From assembly GCA_012519705.1 (NCBI GenBank), contig JAAYPR010000045.1, forward strand, positions 1-40,517: a stretch of 40,517 nt of DNA. The letters are read 5' to 3'. The position numbers were made by a program, and so were the translations under genes. This DNA is from Campylobacteraceae bacterium. GTDB taxonomy: Bacteria; Campylobacterota; Campylobacteria; Campylobacterales; Campylobacteraceae. Below, in pieces: positions 15,953 to 23,197 of this stretch. Under the pieces are notes generated by a model. That model saw only the letters and a program-made list of their open reading frames with translations, did no database searches and was not told the origin of the DNA. Each line of letters starts with the position of its first letter. The first letter of the stretch is position 1.

Positions 15953-16519
15953 ATGAAAAAGTATCTAATCACTCTTTTTGCTTCATTTATCATTCTTTTT
16001 TCAGGTTGTGCTGGTAAGTCATCTTTAAATAGTGGGATTATAAAAGAGAGCGAGCCGGTTTTTATAGACTCAAAGGCTAAAAACAATAAAGTTTATATAA
16101 AATTTAGTAACTCAAGCGAGGCTCAGTCAAATTTAGCTGAGGTTTTAGCTCTAAATTTATCAGATAGCGGATATGAAATAGTCGCTAGTGAAAAAGTTGC
16201 TTCTACTGCGATAAAAGGCAACATAAACTACTTTAAAAAAGTTGCCGTTAGAAGGGGTTCATATCCAAATGTTGGCGTTGGGGTAGGGCGTGGCTGGTCT
16301 GGTGTAGGAGTTGGAGTAGGAGTTAATGACATCTTTGGAAAAAGTTATATCTATACCGCTCAACTCTCGCTTTTAATCACTGTAAATGATAAAACTGGCA
16401 TAAAAAACTATAAAACCCTGCTGGACTATCAAAGTGACACGAGTAGTTTAAGTAGTGCCTTGGGTGAGTTTGATAGCAAAGTTTCAAGTCAAATTTTAAG
16501 ATATTTGAGTGGATATTAA
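15953..16519 (+). CDS. TraT-like outer-membrane lipoprotein (first of two)
   Basis: This 188-residue lipoprotein precursor has signal MKKYLITLFASFIILFSGC with lipobox FSGC. The mature part follows the TraT complement-resistance/surface-exclusion pattern: SEPVFIDSKAKNNKVYIKF (TraT has a similar block ending in FLQIKNTS), SNSSEAQSNLAEVLALNL, and GYEIVASEKVASTAIKGNIN. Then comes a Gly/Val-rich stretch (VGVGVGRGWSGVGVGVGVN), in the place where TraT has a glycine-rich hydrophobic region. TraT is best known from F plasmids, where it blocks mating-pair formation and complement action; chromosomal homologues have unknown roles. It is followed 1 bp later by a paralogue. The resemblance is by eye, over the whole length. 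Confidence 0.7.
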   Translation: MKKYLITLFASFIILFSGCAGKSSLNSGIIKESEPVFIDSKAKNNKVYIKFSNSSEAQSNLAEVLALNLSDSGYEIVASEKVASTAIKGNINYFKKVAVRRGSYPNVGVGVGRGWSGVGVGVGVNDIFGKSYIYTAQLSLLITVNDKTGIKNYKTLLDYQSDTSSLSSALGEFDSKVSSQILRYLSGY

Positions 16520-16520
16520 G

Positions 16521-17090
16521 ATGAAAAAGCAACTATTTTTTCTGTTTTTAGCTTTGGTTTTTATAGGATGTGCGGGTAAAACTCAGCTTGATAGAGATAT
16601 AGTCCAAAGTAGTGAAGCTATCTTTATAGATAAAAAACCAAAAAACAACAAAGCTTTCGTGAAATTTACAAATACAAGCAACCTTGATAGTAATTTAACC
16701 GAGGCAATTTCTTTAAATTTAGCAAATAACGGCTATGAGATAGTGGATGATAAAGAGCTAGCCTCAACTAAAATCTATGGAAATTTAAACTATTTTAGAA
16801 GAACTTATATAAAAGATATAGATCCGTTTGTGGTTTCTAGTATAAACTTTAGATACAGGGGTTACAGGCGTTATGACATACTAGATGACTACTACTCAAG
16901 TACTACAAATAGCTATATTTATGACGCTCAAATTTCACTTCTTATAGATATAGACGGCGAAAAATATCAGACAAATTTAAACTATCAAAGCGATAAAAAT
17001 ATCAATAGCACAAGTACGGCTCAAGATATTTTCAATGCTAAAATTTCAAAGCAAATTTTGGGGTATTTAGGTTTTGCAAATTATAATTAG
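16521..17090 (+). CDS. TraT-like lipoprotein (second of two)
   Basis: I place the start at ATG 16521, 1 bp after the previous stop. This gives MKKQLFFLFLALVFIGC, a lipoprotein signal with the Cys at residue 17. Aligned by eye to its neighbour it shares CAGK, SEAIFIDKKPKNNKAFVKF, NLTEAISLNLANNGYEIV, ASTKIYGNLNYF, SYIYDAQISLLI and NYQSD, so the two arose by duplication. It lacks the glycine-rich hydrophobic segment of the first copy and has a Tyr/Asp-rich stretch (around YRGYRRYDILDDYYSS) instead. This suggests the two copies contact different partners. The function is unknown beyond family resemblance. Confidence 0.65.
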   Translation: MKKQLFFLFLALVFIGCAGKTQLDRDIVQSSEAIFIDKKPKNNKAFVKFTNTSNLDSNLTEAISLNLANNGYEIVDDKELASTKIYGNLNYFRRTYIKDIDPFVVSSINFRYRGYRRYDILDDYYSSTTNSYIYDAQISLLIDIDGEKYQTNLNYQSDKNINSTSTAQDIFNAKISKQILGYLGFANYN

Positions 17091-17117
17091 ATTTGTAAAT
17101 TTACACCCTATGCAGTC

Positions 17118-17149
17118 ATTGCGAGGCTTTTGTAAAAAGCCGTGGCAAT
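17118..17149. repeat. REP-like palindrome
   Basis: ATTGC (17118-17122) pairs with GCAAT (17145-17149), and inside it GGCTTTT (17125-17131) pairs with AAAAGCC (17135-17141) around a 3-nt loop. Motifs of the type 'cattgcgagg ... gcaatct' recur as dispersed palindromes in many bacterial genomes. The tail GCAATCTAGT recurs at 17401. Confidence 0.55.
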
Positions 17150-17232
17150 CTAGTGGTTGAATTTTTTAACATATTAGAATCAAATTTAAAAAGCATATCA
17201 TCCGTCATTTTAAACTTATTAAAGCTTTAATA

Positions 17233-17280
17233 AAGGGGGAAAGGGGGCTTGAATTACGAAGTCGCTCCCCTTTCCCCCTT
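17233..17280. repeat. G-tract/C-tract inverted repeat
   Basis: The 14-bp perfect arms AAGGGGGAAAGGGG (17233-17246) and CCCCTTTCCCCCTT (17267-17280) flank a 20-nt spacer. Homopolymeric G and C runs of this kind are unusual in this AT-rich genome. The arms could form a very stable hairpin, and the G-rich strand contains closely spaced G-runs. Confidence 0.6.
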
Positions 17281-17373
17281 GAACCCCCAATCCCCCGACG
17301 ACGTTCAAGGTTGCTGTGCTTCGCACAGTTTTAACTGCTTTTGTTACACAAAAGCTTCTTAAAATTAATATAT

Positions 17374-17398
17374 CGCCACTCTAAGGAGCGAAGTGGCG
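17374..17398. repeat. REP-like palindrome, second copy
   Basis: CGCCACT (17374-17380) pairs with AGTGGCG (17392-17398) around CTAAGGAGCGA, followed by AAGCAATCTAGT. The GGAGCGAAG and GCAATCTAGT parts relate it to the palindrome at 17118. Confidence 0.5.
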
Positions 17399-17528
17399 AA
17401 GCAATCTAGTATTTAAATTCAATTTAAAAATTTAATAATAAAAATCCATACAGAACTACTTCATAAAAAAGCAAAATTTCATCTTCTTTATGAAAATCTG
17501 CATTTTTACGTCATTCGCCTTAAATTTG

Positions 17529-17557
17529 TTGACATTTGTTTTTTTTTTTTTGATAAT
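17529..17557 (+). promoter_or_regulatory. Sigma-70 promoter with a T13 spacer tract
   Basis: TTGACA (17529-17534), a 17-bp spacer, and GATAAT (17552-17557). The spacer contains 13 consecutive T (17539-17551) abutting the -10. The ATG of the next gene follows at 17588, preceded by AAAGGAGA. Slippage of the tract would change the -35/-10 spacing. Confidence 0.75.
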
Positions 17558-17587
17558 ATGAATTATTTTATTTTCAAAGGAGAAAAG

Positions 17588-18016
17588 ATGAGAAAACTTT
17601 TAGTTGCCATTATGGCTGTTTTTATGTTTGTTGGGTGTGGTGAATCGGCAAGCAAGGCAGAATATGAGATTGTAAAAAATACTGCTACAAAATTTATCAA
17701 CCATCTTTATAAAGATGACGCAAAGAGTGCGGTTAAGATGATATATCTTTCAAAAACAGATGAAAAAGATGCTAATGTTAGAAATGCCATAGACGATAAA
17801 ATAGAAGCACTCATTGATGAGCAAAAAGAACAGGTGAAAAAAAGAGGTGGGTTTAAAAGTTCAAAAGTTGTATTCTATGATATATATTATAAATATGATG
17901 TACCAACTGAAGCAAGTGTTTCTGTTGAGGTTGAGTTTAAAGATGGCACAAGTAAAGCCGATATGCTTAGTTTAGTTAAAAATGACAAAAATGAGTGGAA
18001 AATAAAGCTATATTAG
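17588..18016 (+). CDS. DUF4878-like lipoprotein
   Basis: I chose ATG 17588 because it follows AAAGGAGA; an in-frame ATG at 17558 overlaps the promoter region. The 142-residue precursor has signal MRKLLVAIMAVFMFVGC with lipobox FVGC. The rest follows the DUF4878 (NTF2/cystatin-like) pattern: an N-terminal helix (EIVKNTATKFINHLYKDD), a Lys/Glu-rich helix ending KKRGGFKSSKVVF, then strands ASVSVEVEFKDGTSKADML and KNDKNEWKIKLY. The W-K-I ending is characteristic of such small exported domains. The function of the family is unknown. It is followed 14 bp later by a second small exported protein, and its promoter contains a slippage-prone tract. Confidence 0.75.
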   Translation: MRKLLVAIMAVFMFVGCGESASKAEYEIVKNTATKFINHLYKDDAKSAVKMIYLSKTDEKDANVRNAIDDKIEALIDEQKEQVKKRGGFKSSKVVFYDIYYKYDVPTEASVSVEVEFKDGTSKADMLSLVKNDKNEWKIKLY

Positions 18017-18030
18017 AAAAGGAGAAAAAT

Positions 18031-18528
18031 ATGAAAAGATTTTTAGTTGTTTTATTGGCAAGTTTATTATCATTTAGCTTTTTAAATGCAAAAACACCAG
18101 AAGAGTTTGCTTTAGATGTATCAAAACATATAGGGGCTTTTGACATGGAAAAAGTTCTTACTTTTTTTGTAGACCCTAGCAAGACAAATGTAAGTCCAGA
18201 GATAAGAGAAGATATTAAGAAACATATTCAAGAACTTAAAGAGTTAATTAACGACAAAGAGGAATTTGCTGAGAACAAAGCTTCGTTTGAGGGGCATAAA
18301 GATACAAAAATCTTAGGATTTGGAAAATGGGCTCCAAAACCAAAGAGAAACAATCCGTATAACTGGCTTCTTATGGAGTATCAACAAGAGTCTATGGTTG
18401 AAGATAGCAACTATGATGATATATTTTATGTAAAAGTTCGCTTATTTTTTAAAGATAAATACGAGGATATGTCAATATATCTCATAGAACAAAAAAAGGG
18501 TGAGTGGAAAATAGTTGCGTTTGGATAA
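18031..18528 (+). CDS. Exported NTF2-like protein
   Basis: The start at ATG 18031 follows AAAGGAG with good spacing; the longer in-frame start at 17995 would overlap the previous gene. The 165-residue protein has a cleavable signal peptide (MKRFLVVLLASLLSFSFLNA). The remainder resembles the preceding protein in layout: a helical N-terminal part (TPEEFALDVSKHIGAFDMEKV), a Lys/Glu helix, and a C-terminal strand ending YLIEQKKGEWKIVAFG. It therefore probably also belongs to the NTF2-like superfamily, although it lacks a lipobox. No enzymatic residues are evident. Confidence 0.6.
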   Translation: MKRFLVVLLASLLSFSFLNAKTPEEFALDVSKHIGAFDMEKVLTFFVDPSKTNVSPEIREDIKKHIQELKELINDKEEFAENKASFEGHKDTKILGFGKWAPKPKRNNPYNWLLMEYQQESMVEDSNYDDIFYVKVRLFFKDKYEDMSIYLIEQKKGEWKIVAFG

Positions 18529-19111
18529 GTTGCTAAAACACCTATTATTCATAGTTTTGTTTATGATAATAGGCGTTTTTATTTATAAAAACATTAGTTT
18601 TAAAACTCATAATTTTAATCTTGAAAATCTCCCAAAAATAGAAGTGGGAGATTTAATATTTCGCCATGGCAATACAATGGATAGTGTTATTATCTCAAAG
18701 AAAAGCGGGTTTAAATACTCTCATTTAGGTGTTATCGTTAGCACAAATCCAGTTCTTATCATACACGCAACTCCTAGTGAAAAATACGATGATAAAATAA
18801 CCATCATAACTCTTGATGAGTTTTTAAATGAAGCGACTGATTTTGGCTTGGCGAGGGTTAAATTTATAGATGATACAAATAGAGAGTTTTTTATAAATGA
18901 CCTAAAAAAAAGCCTTGGAAAAAAATTTATTTTAAGAAAAAAGGAAGATGAGAACCTATACTGCACAACTTTCATAACAAATTCTTTATCTAAAATAGCA
19001 AAATTTGAGCCAAAGTATCAAAATGTGGAATTTATGCTTATTGGCGGTGAGTATCTGTTCCCATCAGCCATATGGCTCGATGAGAATATTGAAATTTTAT
19101 ATGAAAACTAG
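18515..19111 (+). CDS. Permuted NlpC/P60 (YiiX/YebB-type) hydrolase
   Basis: The likely start is TTG 18515, overlapping the previous gene by 14 bp after a GGTGAGTGGA stretch; no upstream ATG is available. The 198-residue protein has an N-terminal membrane helix (LLFIVLFMIIGVFIY) and then an exported domain. Its order of motifs is that of circularly permuted papain-like peptidases: VGDLIFRHGN, YSHLGVIV with catalytic His70, IHATPSEK, and later LYCTTFITNSL with catalytic Cys150. Family members are cell-wall or lipid/amide hydrolases (YiiX/DUF830, poxvirus G6R-like); the substrate here is unknown. It completes a three-gene exported-protein cassette. Confidence 0.75.
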   Translation: MRLDKLLKHLLFIVLFMIIGVFIYKNISFKTHNFNLENLPKIEVGDLIFRHGNTMDSVIISKKSGFKYSHLGVIVSTNPVLIIHATPSEKYDDKITIITLDEFLNEATDFGLARVKFIDDTNREFFINDLKKSLGKKFILRKKEDENLYCTTFITNSLSKIAKFEPKYQNVEFMLIGGEYLFPSAIWLDENIEILYEN

Positions 19112-19126
19112 CTTCTGTTAAAACCC

Positions 19127-20650
19127 TTACTTAAAATTCTCATTTAAAAGCATCTTCGCTCTTACTTTTTTATACTCATCAGAAGTTAGTTTTTGAATTT
19201 GCTCTTTTGTTAAATGAGAGCCTTTTAAAATCCGCTTACCGTTAGCGAAATTTACCTTTGACAGCTCGTGACACTCTTCGCAAGGTTTTGCAACCCTGCC
19301 AGTAGTATGTGGGCTAAATGGGATAAATGCTCCAAACTCACCACTCTCATCCCCGCTCATGTCGTTGAAAATCATCTCTTTAAAGCTGTTTTTATAAGAG
19401 AGTCTATACTCAAAAAACGGTCTTAAAATGCTAACTTGCCCGTTTTCATCATTTCCTAAATAGAGCCTTTCCCACCGTCTGTATTTCCAGCCCATATACC
19501 AAACTCCCTCTTTTAAAGCCCCATCTAGATAGTCATACATAACGGGCTTTGTAGCGTTGTTTTCTAATGCTAAGTTTAAAAACCTCTCCAAATATCCATC
19601 GCCTTGTAGAGTTAGTTTTCTCCACTGCTCGTAGTTTGGCGTATCATCTCTAAGAAGTGAGAGTTCGTGGTTGCTCATCTGCCATGATGAGTGACAACTT
19701 GAACAGCTTAAATTTGAGTGATAAGAGGCGTGGGCATATTTGAAATTTAGGCTTTTTTTAGGTTCTTTATCTAAAATTTTATTCACATTAGAACTCTCGT
19801 TTAAATTTACAGCTAAATCTCCTAAGCTTTTTACATGGCAACTAACACAACTTGGTTTTTGAGAACCCATCACGCCATTATGGCAGTCTATGCAGTTCAT
19901 GCCAGCACTATGATGGACATCGCTACTTAAATGGTGAAAATCAAGCCCAAAAATTTGAGGCGGATATTTCCCATCTAGAGTTAATGGAGCTCTATAGCTA
20001 TCCTCAAAATCTTTTGGGAAAAGCCCTAAAAAGTCAGTTCCTACAAACTCTTTGTTGTGGCATGAGAGACACATGTTCATCTTTGGTTTAGATAGGGTAT
20101 GGTTTTTGGCAAAGGGCTTTTTGTTTCTCATAGTTTTATCACTCCCACGGTAGAGCCCATCACTTCTATACTCAGCGTGGCACGCCATACAGCCCTTGCC
20201 ATGATGCATCCCAGTACTGTAGTTTATGCTATTTTCTGTGTGACAGGAAAGGCATTTTCGTCTTAAGAGATCAGTTACTAAATGCTCTTTTGTCTCAATC
20301 ACTTCAGGGACTTGGGGCAAAGTTTGGATAGTGAAGTTTCTATCTAGCCCAAAGGATTTAAAGATTAGGTTTATCTCGTTTTGATGAGTGTAGTGGTTTG
20401 AGTTTCTAAATTTATCAATCTCATCTTTATGGCACTCCCCACAAAACCCATCTACAAATTTATCGCTTGCTGGGTGGGTTATGATATCATCGTGAGTGTA
20501 GTGCTCTCTATCTCTTTTTAAAACATGGCACTCCACACAGCTAAAGTTGTGATTTACACTATCAAAGCTCTCAACATTGTGACACTCCACACACTCGCTA
20601 GCAAAAACAGAGCTAATTAATAGAAAAATTATAAAGATTATTTTAGGCAT
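19127..20650 (-). CDS. Decaheme periplasmic cytochrome c
   Basis: The 507-residue exported protein has ten CXXCH heme-binding motifs, in order CVECH, CVECH, CGECH, CLSCH, CMACH, CLSCH, CIDCH, CVSCH, CSSCH and CEECH. A signal peptide opens it (MPKIIFIIFLLISSVFA). Two motifs in the first 45 residues are followed by a heme-rich middle and a ~170-residue heme-poor stretch (WRKLTLQGDGYLERF...). The last heme is introduced by FSPHTTGRVAKPCEECH. That block has a counterpart (PHTTGKSKECAECH) in the 12-heme protein, and DFHHLSSDVHH/NCIDCH corresponds to its DYHHTN/ECIDCH, so the two are paralogues. It is the last gene of the ten-gene operon and overlaps the previous gene by 13 bp. No homologue of known function was recognised; it probably moves electrons from the Rieske/cytochrome b module. 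Confidence 0.85.
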   Translation of the reverse strand: MPKIIFIIFLLISSVFASECVECHNVESFDSVNHNFSCVECHVLKRDREHYTHDDIITHPASDKFVDGFCGECHKDEIDKFRNSNHYTHQNEINLIFKSFGLDRNFTIQTLPQVPEVIETKEHLVTDLLRRKCLSCHTENSINYSTGMHHGKGCMACHAEYRSDGLYRGSDKTMRNKKPFAKNHTLSKPKMNMCLSCHNKEFVGTDFLGLFPKDFEDSYRAPLTLDGKYPPQIFGLDFHHLSSDVHHSAGMNCIDCHNGVMGSQKPSCVSCHVKSLGDLAVNLNESSNVNKILDKEPKKSLNFKYAHASYHSNLSCSSCHSSWQMSNHELSLLRDDTPNYEQWRKLTLQGDGYLERFLNLALENNATKPVMYDYLDGALKEGVWYMGWKYRRWERLYLGNDENGQVSILRPFFEYRLSYKNSFKEMIFNDMSGDESGEFGAFIPFSPHTTGRVAKPCEECHELSKVNFANGKRILKGSHLTKEQIQKLTSDEYKKVRAKMLLNENFK

Positions 20651-22410
20651 GGCGTTAGTCCTAGTTCAAATTTCTCTTTTGAAGCGTTGTAGTCAAGATA
20701 GATTTTATCATCCCAGTTTCTATGGCAGATGATGCATTTGTAAGCATCAGTAATTTTATAAATTTCATCTTTGTTAAACGCTCTTGCTAAGTCTCTTGAG
20801 GTGGTTTGGAACTGCTCTCCGCTAGGCGAGACAAAAGCATCTATCGGGTAAGAAAATGGCTGTCCGCTTTTTACAGAGTCATAGTAAGGCGTGAAGTTTA
20901 AAACCCCATCTTTATAGTCAAGTAGCCCACGCCCAAACCCAAGAGTAGCGGGGTTAAAGTGACACTCTGCGCACTCTTTAGATTTGCCTGTAGTGTGTGG
21001 TTCCCACCCAGCCATCGCCATAGCGTGGAAATTTGCTACTTCATCATCTTCAAAGATAGTAGCTATAACTTGACATCCTGGGGCAAAAGGCATAACTTTG
21101 CCGTTGTATCCAACTCCAAGCGACATATCTTCATAGCGTAAAAAGCTTCTTAACTCTAGCCAACTACCCTGTGTCATCTCATCTTTTACCCAGTCAAACT
21201 GAGTGCCTTTGTCAAAATACACTTCATGACAGCCATAGCAACTTGGCACCCACTGGGCGTGACAAGCCGAGCAGTCTAAATTCGCATGAATTTCCCCGCT
21301 ATGGTAAGGCTCATCGCTCATCTTAAAAAAGTCTACAAACCTACCATCTTTTTTTCTATAGAGTCTAAAGCTTTCGTTATCATCATTTTTTTTGAGATTA
21401 TAAAGTGGGGCATTTTTGCGTCTAGTATAGGCTACTTCGTCAGAGTGTGGGATAAAGCCGTTTAAATCAGTTAGTTTTATAGCTAACTCATCAGCCTTTT
21501 TAAACTCTGGGTCGTGGCAATCAACACAGCTAATATCCACAGCATCTTCCATGTGCCCATGCCTAAATCCATCTCCCATAATGCCCATGGTTGTGTGACA
21601 GTCGATACACTCAAGCCCTAAATTTGTGTGGTGGTAGTCGGCTGGAAGTTCGTAGAAAAAGCGAATTTTATCAATCCTGTTTGATAAATTCCCATCTTTA
21701 AAAGGTGTGCCGTATCCTTCACTTTCAAATTTACCAAAATAGCTAAGTCCGATTCTATTTGAGCGGTTATGACATTTTAGGCAGGTGTCGCTTTTGATGT
21801 TTGTAGTAAAAGTTGAGTGAGTTGTTCGGTTGCCCTCTCTTAATCCTATGGTGTCTAAGCCGTTATCTTCGGCTCTATGGCAGTTTGCACATCCTCCACC
21901 TTTTTTCATAGCTGGGTCAAAAAAGGAAGACTCACTTTGATTTATATGGCAACTTGCACACCCTTTATCAACGTGGGAATTTGTGATTTCTATCATCTTA
22001 TCTTTGCTTAAATTTGTAGTTGATTTCTCAACCCACTGTTCATGCATAACATCGCGAATGCCTTTTTGAGTCTGCATAATGCTCTGGCTAACTCTTAAAA
22101 GCTCTGTCTCGTGGCACTCTTTACAAAAAATTTGAGCGTGATGTAGGTAGGATGGATTTACAACCATATTTTCATGAGCTAGAGTTTCGTTGCTTTCAAG
22201 CGGGTTTCCACCGTGACAGCTCACACAGCCAAAAATTTCAACCGGATGAGAGTTGCTTAATGAGCCATAACCCGCATGACACTCTAGACAGCTCTCAACT
22301 GGTTTTTTGTTAGCAAGTTCGGTTTGGCTTAGCTCGTTGTATAAAATAAATAAAATTATAAATAAAAAAGAGATAGACGCTAAAACTCTATATAGTGTAG
22401 AAATACGCAT
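20638..22410 (-). CDS. Dodecaheme cytochrome c, N-terminally anchored
   Basis: The 590-residue protein has twelve CXXCH motifs: CLECH, CVSCH, CKECH, CASCH, CANCH, CLKCH, CIDCH, CVDCH, CSACH, CYGCH, CAECH and CIICH. The N-terminal hydrophobic segment (YRVLASISFLFIILFILY) lacks an obvious cleavage site and may anchor it in the inner membrane facing the periplasm. Ten hemes lie before residue ~400, then a 90-residue gap, then two isolated hemes near the C-terminus. Many free His residues (YHHTN, HGHMED, YHSGEIH) could be distal ligands. It follows the cytochrome b gene with a 23-bp overlap and precedes the decaheme gene with a 13-bp overlap. The likely role is electron acceptor for the bc-like module in place of cytochrome c1, or a terminal reductase. 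This is inferred from position. Confidence 0.85.
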   Translation of the reverse strand: MRISTLYRVLASISFLFIILFILYNELSQTELANKKPVESCLECHAGYGSLSNSHPVEIFGCVSCHGGNPLESNETLAHENMVVNPSYLHHAQIFCKECHETELLRVSQSIMQTQKGIRDVMHEQWVEKSTTNLSKDKMIEITNSHVDKGCASCHINQSESSFFDPAMKKGGGCANCHRAEDNGLDTIGLREGNRTTHSTFTTNIKSDTCLKCHNRSNRIGLSYFGKFESEGYGTPFKDGNLSNRIDKIRFFYELPADYHHTNLGLECIDCHTTMGIMGDGFRHGHMEDAVDISCVDCHDPEFKKADELAIKLTDLNGFIPHSDEVAYTRRKNAPLYNLKKNDDNESFRLYRKKDGRFVDFFKMSDEPYHSGEIHANLDCSACHAQWVPSCYGCHEVYFDKGTQFDWVKDEMTQGSWLELRSFLRYEDMSLGVGYNGKVMPFAPGCQVIATIFEDDEVANFHAMAMAGWEPHTTGKSKECAECHFNPATLGFGRGLLDYKDGVLNFTPYYDSVKSGQPFSYPIDAFVSPSGEQFQTTSRDLARAFNKDEIYKITDAYKCIICHRNWDDKIYLDYNASKEKFELGLTPCLK

Positions 22411-23197
22411 ATAAAACAGTCCATAAAACGATGAGTAGAAGTATTAAGTTATAAAAAACTCTATTTTTTATAAAACAAATCACACTTAGAAGCACAAAAG
22501 GCGTGGCCAAAAAACAAACTACGATGATAGAGTTTACACCTTTTATAAGTAAATTCTCCCCGCCTAAGAAAAACCATGGACCACTTACATTTTCATCCAT
22601 GATTAGCGGGTTTAAATCAGGTGGCATAGAGATAAAACTTAACACCACCAAGGTTAGCCCAAGGCCAACGATAAAATACTTTGTAAAAACTCTTTTAGAG
22701 TGAGCTTTTAGAAAATAGATTAAAATTATAGGAAAGATTATAGTGTGAAGTATAAAAAACCGCCAAAAGAACTGGTTAAAGTCTTTAAATAAAGAGATGA
22801 AGTTTTCTAAAATAGGGGTGTTTAAAATAAGAGCAAAAGCTACTTGTGCAGCTGACTCGGCGTTTAAATCGCCTTTTAAAACATATCCGCTAAACATCAG
22901 CACAAGAACCGCGATAAAAGCCACAACTCCGCTTAAGTAAGCAAATTTAGAGATGTTTTTATTACTTTTTCTAACTAGTTCAACTACTATGTGAAATAGA
23001 GTGAAAATTAAAAAAAGCTCTCCGCTAAAATAGTGAAGCTTTCTAAAAAAAACAGCGTAAGGGATAAATTTAAAATTTGCAATACTCTCATAAGGCTGGC
23101 TTGGATAGTAGACAAAAAGTAGAACTATCCCGCTTAGTAAGCAGACTAACATAAGACCGACTGTTATCCATGAGAGCAAAAAAGAGAGCTGTTTCAA
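22388..23197 (-). CDS. Diheme cytochrome b of a Rieske/cytochrome b complex
   Basis: The 269-residue integral membrane protein has about seven hydrophobic helices. Four heme-ligand histidines are present in the bc1/b6 arrangement: H55 and H69 (14 apart, helix B) and H151 and H166 (15 apart, helix D, the spacing of cytochrome b6). Next come a fifth helix, MPPDLNPL, and SGPWFFLGGENLL. This is the position where the quinol-oxidation motif PEWY sits in cytochrome bc, but here it reads GPWF, lacking the glutamate. Two helices follow, so the protein is b6 plus a shortened subunit-IV part. It overlaps the Rieske gene by 4 bp. It is thus the membrane core of a quinol:cytochrome oxidoreductase-like complex linked to the two multiheme cytochromes rather than to cytochrome c1. 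Confidence 0.85.
   Translation of the reverse strand: MKQLSFLLSWITVGLMLVCLLSGIVLLFVYYPSQPYESIANFKFIPYAVFFRKLHYFSGELFLIFTLFHIVVELVRKSNKNISKFAYLSGVVAFIAVLVLMFSGYVLKGDLNAESAAQVAFALILNTPILENFISLFKDFNQFFWRFFILHTIIFPIILIYFLKAHSKRVFTKYFIVGLGLTLVVLSFISMPPDLNPLIMDENVSGPWFFLGGENLLIKGVNSIIVVCFLATPFVLLSVICFIKNRVFYNLILLLIVLWTVLYAYFYTI

Larger units (their letters stand above)
17091..17587. other. Long noncoding interval with a cluster of hairpins
   Basis: No plausible gene lies here. From 17118 to 17410 there are at least five inverted repeats: 17118-17149, 17233-17280, 17314-17328 (CTGTGC/GCACAG), 17337-17355 (GCTTTTG/CAAAAGC) and 17374-17398 (CGCCACT/AGTGGCG). The first and last are each followed by GCAATCTAGT. 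This part is G/C-richer than its surroundings. From 17411 to 17528 the sequence is plain AT-rich DNA, then comes the T13 promoter of the next gene. The cluster looks like degenerate palindromic repeat elements or a decayed mobile element end. Confidence 0.6.
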
